Below are positions 58,766 to 64,000 of a stretch of 64,000 nucleotides of DNA, piece after piece (within the stretch, counting starts at the first letter, position 1; the number at the start of each line of letters is the position of its first letter). The notes beneath the pieces are model-generated. The model had not been told where the DNA came from. It did no database searches and worked only from the letters and a program-made list of their open reading frames with translations. Origin of the DNA: Chrysemys picta bellii (taxonomy: Eukaryota > Chordata > Testudines > Emydidae). The stretch is taken from the NCBI RefSeq assembly GCF_011386835.1, contig NC_088795.1, forward strand, positions 106,142,434-106,206,433, read 5' to 3'. Both the position numbers and the translations under genes were made by a program.

Positions 58766-58769
58766 CACC
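58766..58769. repeat. Left flank repeat of the LTR-like element
   Basis: CACC, near match CAGC at 59443-59446 (3 of 4). It is a weak candidate duplication. Confidence 0.4.
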
Positions 58770-59442
58770 TGTGACAGACCCAGACCAGTGGGGTACAGGA
58801 GTCTGGTAGAGGGAAAATATACGGGTCACTGGATGAGTAGTTTTCTGTTCCCAGAGTGACCAAAGCAGGGGCTGCACTAGAGTAATCAGGAACCTGCTAG
58901 AACCAGTCAAGGCAGGCAGGCTAATTAGCCAATTAAGAAGAAGCTGCTAGAATCAATTAAGGCAGACTAATCAGGGCACCTGGGTTTTAAAAAGGTTTTA
59001 AAAAGGAGCTCACTTCAGTTTGTGGTGTGAGTGTGAGGTGAGGAGCTGGGAGCAAGAGATGCAAGAAGCTGAGAGTGAGAGGGTGTGCTGCTGGAGGACT
59101 GAGGAACACAAGTGTTATCAGACACCAGGAGGAAGGTCCTGTGGTGAGAATAAGGAAGGTGTTTGGAGGAGGCCATGGGGAAGTAGCCCAGGGAGTTGTA
59201 GCTGTCATGCAGCTGTTACAGGAGGCACTATAGACAGCTGCAGTCCACAGGGCCCTGGTCTGGAACCTGGAGCAGAGGGCAGGCCTGGGTTCCCCCCAAA
59301 CCTCCCAATTGACCTGGACTGTGGGTTCTTCCAGAGGGGAAGGTCTCTGGGCTTTTCCCCAACCCACGTGGTGAATCTCTGAGGCAAGAAAATCTGCCAA
59401 TAAGCGCAGGACCCACCAAGATACAGCAGGAACTTTGTCACA
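58770..59442 (+). mobile_element. LTR-like element, TGTGACA ends, 673 bp
   Basis: The element begins TGTGACAGACC and ends TTTGTCACA, giving a 7-bp inverted repeat with TG..CA ends, as in the LTR at 44547-45735 (TGTGACG/CGTCACA). A TATA-like stretch (ttttaaaaagg) occurs twice at about 58985-59007. No clear aataaa is present. It has no gene; the frames across it (up to 169 codons) are composition artefacts. The strongest evidence is the empty site: the other hAT arm joins accacc directly to attccagg. A small TIR transposon is an alternative. Confidence 0.7.
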
Positions 59443-59914
59443 CAGCATTCCAGGGAACATGCGTCCATGCTGATGACAGGTTCTGCTCAATAACAATCCA
59501 AAGCAGTGAAGACCAAAGCATGTTCACTTTCATTATCTGAGTCCGATGCTACCGGAAGAAGGTTGATTTTCTTTTTTGGTGGTTCGTGTTCTGTAATTTC
59601 TGTAGTGTTGCTCTTTTAAGGCTTCTGAAAGCATACTCTACACCTCATCCTCTCAGATTTTGGAAGGCACTTCAGATTCTTAAACCTTGGGTCAAGTGCT
59701 GTAGCTATCTTTAGAAATCTCACATTGGTACCTTCTTTGTGTTTTGTCAAATCTGCAGTGAAAGTATTCTTAAAATGAACAACATCTGAGACTGCTCTAA
59801 CATGAAATATATGGCAGAATATGGGTAAAACAGAGCAGGGGACATACAATTTTCCCCCAAGGAGTTCAGTCACAAATTTAATTAATGCATGCTTTTTAAA
59901 CAAGCATCATCAGC

Positions 59915-60133
59915 ATGGAAGTACGTCCCCTGGAATGGTGGTCAAAGCATGAAAGGGCATACAAATGTTTAGCATATCTGACACGTAAATACCTTGCAAT
60001 GCCAGCTACAAAAGTGACATACAAATGCCTGTTCTCACTTTCTGGTGACATTGTCAATAAAAATAGGGCAGCATTATCTCCTGTAAATGTAAACAAACTT
60101 GTTTGTCTTAACAATTGGCTGAACAAGAAATAG
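59915..60133 (+). pseudogene. Inverted duplicate of the hAT C-terminal domain
   Basis: The plus-strand frame, within the right arm, reads LFSLSGDIVNKNRAALSPVN then VNKLVCLNNWLNKK and a stop (60131-60133). This is the hAT dimerisation domain, inverted relative to the copy in the left arm. There is no upstream catalytic region. Confidence 0.85.
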
Positions 60134-60524
60134 GACTGAGTGAACTTGTAGGTGCTAAAGTTTTACATTGTTTTGTTTTTGAGTCCAGTTATGTAACAAA
60201 AAAAATCTGTGTTAGTTGCACTTTCACGACAAAGAGATTGCACTACAGCACTTGTATGAGGTGAATTGAAAAATACTATTTTATCATTTTTACAGTACAA
60301 ATATTTGTAATCAAAAACAATATACACTTTGATTTCAATTACAACACAGGATACAATATATATGAAAATGTAGAAAAATATCCAAAATATTTACTAAATT
60401 TCAATTGGTATTCTATTATTTAACAATGTGATTAAAACTTCAATTACTCACTATTAATTTTTTTAATCACAATTAATTTTTTGTGTTAATTGCATGAGTT
60501 AACTGCGATTAATCGACAGCCCTG

Positions 60525-60532
60525 ATTTTAAT
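60525..60532. repeat. Right 8-bp target duplication of hAT element
   Basis: ATTTTAAT, identical to 58202-58209. Confidence 0.9.
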
Positions 60533-62978
60533 ATAATATGATTAGAACTGTTTTGAATTCCTTTTGACTATATACAATAAGGCATGAATCACAATGTCCA
60601 CTGTAATATTTAAACTCCTTCTCAGATTCAGTATGTTTTTCATATATCCAAAATGTCTTAACGATAGAAGATACATGGCTTTTATCTACTCTATTGAGTT
60701 TCTTACCTGGCAACCATTTGGAGATATAGATTTTGTAGCAGATCATCATTCTAAAGCATATTGCTAGAAATAAATTATAGTTCCCTTGAATTTTAATTGG
60801 GCTAATTATTCTTATTGATGAAAAATTGCCCTAATATGCGATATCAACAGCAGACAACTAAGTGGGATCCTTGCATACTTAGCCAATGTAAAGTATATTA
60901 ATGTTCTGAGTTACTAAAGCAACATTATTATTTAGCTCAATATATATTTTATAATTTATCTCTTTTGAAAGCTGTATAAATTTTCTTTCTAATTCTCCAC
61001 TTATGGAAGTATTTCCAATTAATCTCTGTAATGTGTAATTGTTTTTCTCACACATCATCTCTAGTTACCAACTTTAGGACCGGGAAATGTTATTGACCTT
61101 GGACTTCATTCTTAGAAACATTTTTATATCATGCTGCCCTGTGGGAACAAAATGGTATGGTATTTTATTAGGCATGCTTTACTCTATCACAGTGATTTTA
61201 AAAATGATGTAATGGGGTAGTTTGATTTAAAAATAATTATAAAAAATAATTAGAATGAGGAAATAGTAAAACCAGAAAAAATATAGAACAGATACAGAAT
61301 GGACCATGGCAGAGCAAGATTTCTCATACTGCCTAGGAATATGCCCTGCAATTCTGTTGTGAGAGGGTAGTTCAGTATGCATGTCCATATTATTCTTGGT
61401 CTTTGTTGAGACTTCCAAGTACAGTGTCAAGTAATGGTGGGGTTTGTAGTGGTATTAACATCAATTGCTAGGGTCTAGAATTAAGACTCATATAATGAAT
61501 TCTTAATTCTGAGGTTCACCTAATGTCCCATTCTTATAAGCTGTAAGGTCCTGACTCTAATAGGAATAAAGTTGCGCATATGCTGAAGTGTTTGGAGGAT
61601 CAGGGAATAAATAATGATATACACTATCAGGCAATTTATATATTTTTAATCTCCTAATTTGACAATAGTTTTGGCCAAATCCCCAATGAAGTGTATATTT
61701 TCAAATTAAAGCATTCAAGTGTAGGCTTGAAAGGGTCCTTGAAGAATTTGTTTTTAAATTAATTCATCAATATGAAATTCAAAAGCAGAACATCAAAAAA
61801 AAATGTTGCCAAGCAACTAATGGAAGTCCATTATGTGTTTTGTATATTTTAGACAACAGATTTTTTTTTGGAATTGCACAGAAAATTAAATATACTTTCT
61901 CTTTCATCTCCGTAATGTTCTTATCAAAGTGCAGCATTTCTTGTTGTATTATTTCTCTCTAGTTACATATATTTAGAGTGATATCTCAAAGATCAAATGG
62001 GAGTTTTGCCTGAGTAAGGACTGCAGAATCTCACCCATATTTGGGCTTACTGCAAAGGCCATTGAAACCAATGTGAGTTGTGGATTTTAGCTGACTTTGC
62101 ACCAGGCTCATTATTAGCTGAGATTTTGGTCAGTGCTCACATTTGTACCAAAATTAGGGATCCCTTTAATCTCAGAAAACCAAATTCATCCCTACCACAA
62201 ATATTATCCACAGTACTCTTAGGCTAGGCACAAAGAGTTGGTGGAGTATTTGTTATCTTCAGTCATAATTGGTCTCCTCTGCTTGAGATCCTGTAGATGC
62301 CGTTGTTCATGAAGGGCCACTTAAGCTACTGCATTACCACTGTTTATTTTTCTCCTTTGTATTAATGGAAATGGGGAAAACATGTTTTTTATTTACCATC
62401 TAAAAAGCAGCACGGGGGGAAAAATATAAGACTACAGTGTCATTATCTATACTGGCCCTGGTACATTAGATCTAATCCTAATACTAAACAAAAATTCAAA
62501 ATAACATTTGCAAACTTCTGAATATAGTTTGCTTAGAAAAAAAGATTTAATTCTAATCTACCGATTAAAAATAAAAATGCAGAACTGAACCAAGCAAGTT
62601 AAATGTCAGTTGTAAACAGGGTCAAATGAATGCTTCCCTGACAGCTAAATGGGAGGGGAAGAGACTATGGGGGTGTTTATGTCAATACAGGTTGCTCCTG
62701 CTCTGTTTACATATTCATCATTTACAGCTGTGTCAAAGGATCAACTCTGGCTGGTGTTGGGTACAAATGACCTTAGTACTTGAATGCAGGGGTAGTGAAA
62801 TATGGTTACCAATGTTGTAATTATTGTAGCAATACAGAAAAGCAGGACTGTCCCAAATGAGGTGGGGCACCCTCAGTTGAAAGAACATCATTAAGCAGGG
62901 GCTCCAATGTCAGAGCCCTATGAAAGCAAGAGGGAATGGGGACAGAAATCCCAGTGTGCTTGTCAGGTGGTAGCACAA
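60533..62978. other. AT-rich DNA, nothing recognised
   Basis: No gene or repeat is supported. Confidence 0.45.
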
Positions 62979-62982
62979 TGCA

Positions 62983-62996
62983 CCCCCCCCCCCCCC
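62983..62996 (+). repeat. Poly-C run, 14 bases
   Basis: Uninterrupted C run following gca. Confidence 0.95.
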
Positions 62997-63059
62997 AGGG
63001 TCATCTCTATAACCTGTTCTTCCCAGTTGATTGAAGAATAGAGCTAAATAGGCTTTAGT

Positions 63060-63838
63060 AGGAGTCTCTTTTGTTGTTGTAATTGCTCAATCAGAGCTGA
63101 AACCAGTTGTGGTAGAACTGTTTCTGCCCTGCCTGCTAAGAGGTGAAATCACTTGAGATGGGGCAGTGTTTTTGGCCAACCTGCAAAAGAGCTGAAAATC
63201 ACTGAGAGCCTGATGTGCATAGGTCACAGCAGAGAGGCAGAAGGTGACTGAAAGCCAGCAAGGTGGTGGCAAAGAGGTGCAATGAGCGGCCAGCAGGGTG
63301 GCTGGTGGAGGGGTGTGGCGAGAGCAGTGAGCAGGTGGCTGGTGAGTGGCTAGCAGAGTGAGTAAGATGCCTGTTTACCCCCACCTAAGTTGGGAGGTGA
63401 ACTGTGCAGATGCACCTCTGAACTCTGGGTCTGAACTGACCAAAGACAGCAACTGTGAGTGGGGTGCAGAGAAGGGTCGGGCATGTGAAAGGGACTTTTG
63501 TGTTGCTGGAGTTAAGAACCTGAGGGGAAAAGGACACTGTCCAACCTACTTGGTGGTGGGTCTTTTACTCCTGGTTTATGTTTATGAACCCTGTTTGTGG
63601 TGTTTTCACAAATTAACTCAGTTACTTCCCTCCTTTTATTAAGTTTCTTTTCTACGCTCGGACTCTGTGCTTGCAAGTGGGGAAGTATTGCCTCTCAGAG
63701 GTGCCCAGGGTGGTATGTAATTTTCCCAGGTTACTGGGTGGGGGCTCAAGCTGGTTCTGTTTTGTACTGATGGAAAGAAACCCCTAGATATTGAACCAGG
63801 ACCTGATTGTTCTAGCTCCACCTGGCTGAAGGGTTACA
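63060..63838 (+). mobile_element. LTR-like 3' end, unclassified
   Basis: The region is richer in G and C than its flanks, with a late part (63655-63838: ctcggactctgtgcttgc, ttgcctctcagaggtgccc, gggtgggggctcaag) ending in gggttacaca, which resembles the R-U5 end of turtle LTRs that I recall. The left boundary, target duplication and polyadenylation signal were not found. No gene is supported. Confidence 0.4.
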
Positions 63839-64000
63839 CAATCCTGTTTCTACCTCACTTTTCAATACAACTTTGGCAGGAGTGATACTTGCATGTAACA
63901 CAGATCTTCATGCCATACATACTCATAAAGTAATAGCTCCAGTATTAACTTCTTTTATATAAAACAAAACAAAAACAGTGATGAAACTTCAACTAAGATC
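63839..64000. other. AT-rich DNA at the window end
   Basis: Nothing recognised. Confidence 0.4.

Larger units (their letters stand above)
58568..59903 (-). pseudogene. hAT transposase C-terminal remnant
   Basis: Minus-strand coding in two pieces around the LTR-like insertion. The middle piece (59616-59903) reads HKEGTNVRFLKIATALDPRF then KNLKCLPKSER and goes out of frame. The left-arm piece carries the hAT C-terminal dimerisation domain (CLFSLSGD-like, ending in the phrase NWLNKKQD) up to the stop at 58568-58570. The N-terminal part and BED finger are missing, so no active transposase is possible. Confidence 0.82.
58210..60524. mobile_element. hAT element with long inverted arms
   Basis: The ends are TAGGGCTATCAAGTG (left) and, reverse complemented, CAGGGCTGTCGATTA (right), with a perfect 8-bp duplication. 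Left arm 58210-58769 plus 59447-59474 (about 590 bases without the LTR) is inverted at 59908-60524 (617 bases). Both arms contain the hAT dimerisation domain in opposite orientation. The middle (about 59475-59907) carries a further transposase piece on the minus strand. This is a non-autonomous fold-back version of a hAT transposon. An LTR-like element is inserted in the left arm. Confidence 0.92.

Noticed and set aside
58506..58859. Plus-strand frame of 117 codons
   Set aside because: It is the antisense reading of the hAT C-terminal domain in the left arm and runs into the inserted LTR-like element.
58987..59496. Minus-strand frame of 169 codons and plus-strand frame of 120 codons
   Set aside because: Both lie in the LTR-like element, are open only because of composition and have no domain.
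59896..60126. Minus-strand frame of 76 codons
   Set aside because: It is the antisense of the plus-strand hAT domain in the right arm. It is similar to the frame at 58506 only because the arms are inverted copies.
1..64000. CRISPR arrays, operons, phage or bacterial genes
   Set aside because: No regularly spaced repeats with unique spacers and no dense coding exist. The repeat content is that of a vertebrate genome.

Overview
This is a eukaryotic, AT-rich window from a sauropsid genome, most likely a cryptodiran turtle. The identification rests on the repeats: several CR1 LINEs with the ATTCTATGAT-type 3' end, a tRNA-derived SINE whose tail matches that CR1 end, short hAT MITEs with 8-bp target duplications, snap-back repeats and MIR-like SINE remnants. 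I found no convincing host exon, no host RNA gene, and nothing prokaryotic such as an operon or CRISPR array. Most long open frames are transposon remnants or chance frames in low-complexity DNA.

Layout. 1-5100: unique DNA, one SINE, a pyrimidine-rich tract and three old LINE pieces. 5100-19800: mostly unannotatable AT-rich DNA with scattered MITEs, LINE ends and one snap-back repeat. 19820-24400: a CR1-like LINE on the minus strand, split by a 2550-bp DNA transposon (19922-22471). The transposon has CACTG-type inverted ends, a TTA target duplication and a 559-codon frame broken only by three stop codons. 24400-42970: unique DNA with MIR, CR1 ends, a CA microsatellite and five MITE or snap-back elements. 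42971-46912: the largest CR1, coding for endonuclease and reverse transcriptase on the minus strand, split in frame by a 1189-bp solo LTR (44547-45735). 46913-58200: MITEs, a purine-rich tract, CR1 pieces and an AT-rich repeat family. 58210-60524: a hAT element built as a large inverted repeat, with an LTR-like element inserted in its left arm. 60525-64000: unique DNA and an LTR-like end.

The elements record an insertion order. CR1 and other LINEs came first; the CACTG element and the solo LTR landed inside LINE coding sequence; the CAGGGCC MITE landed at the end of another MITE; an LTR-like element landed inside the hAT arm. CR1 probably supplies the machinery for the SINE, because their 3' ends are nearly the same. 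The most interesting item is the CACTG/TTA transposon: its transposase-like protein is long and well preserved, its superfamily is not settled by what I can see, and its promoter side carries a tight cluster of motifs resembling the C/EBP-ATF4 (amino-acid response) site.
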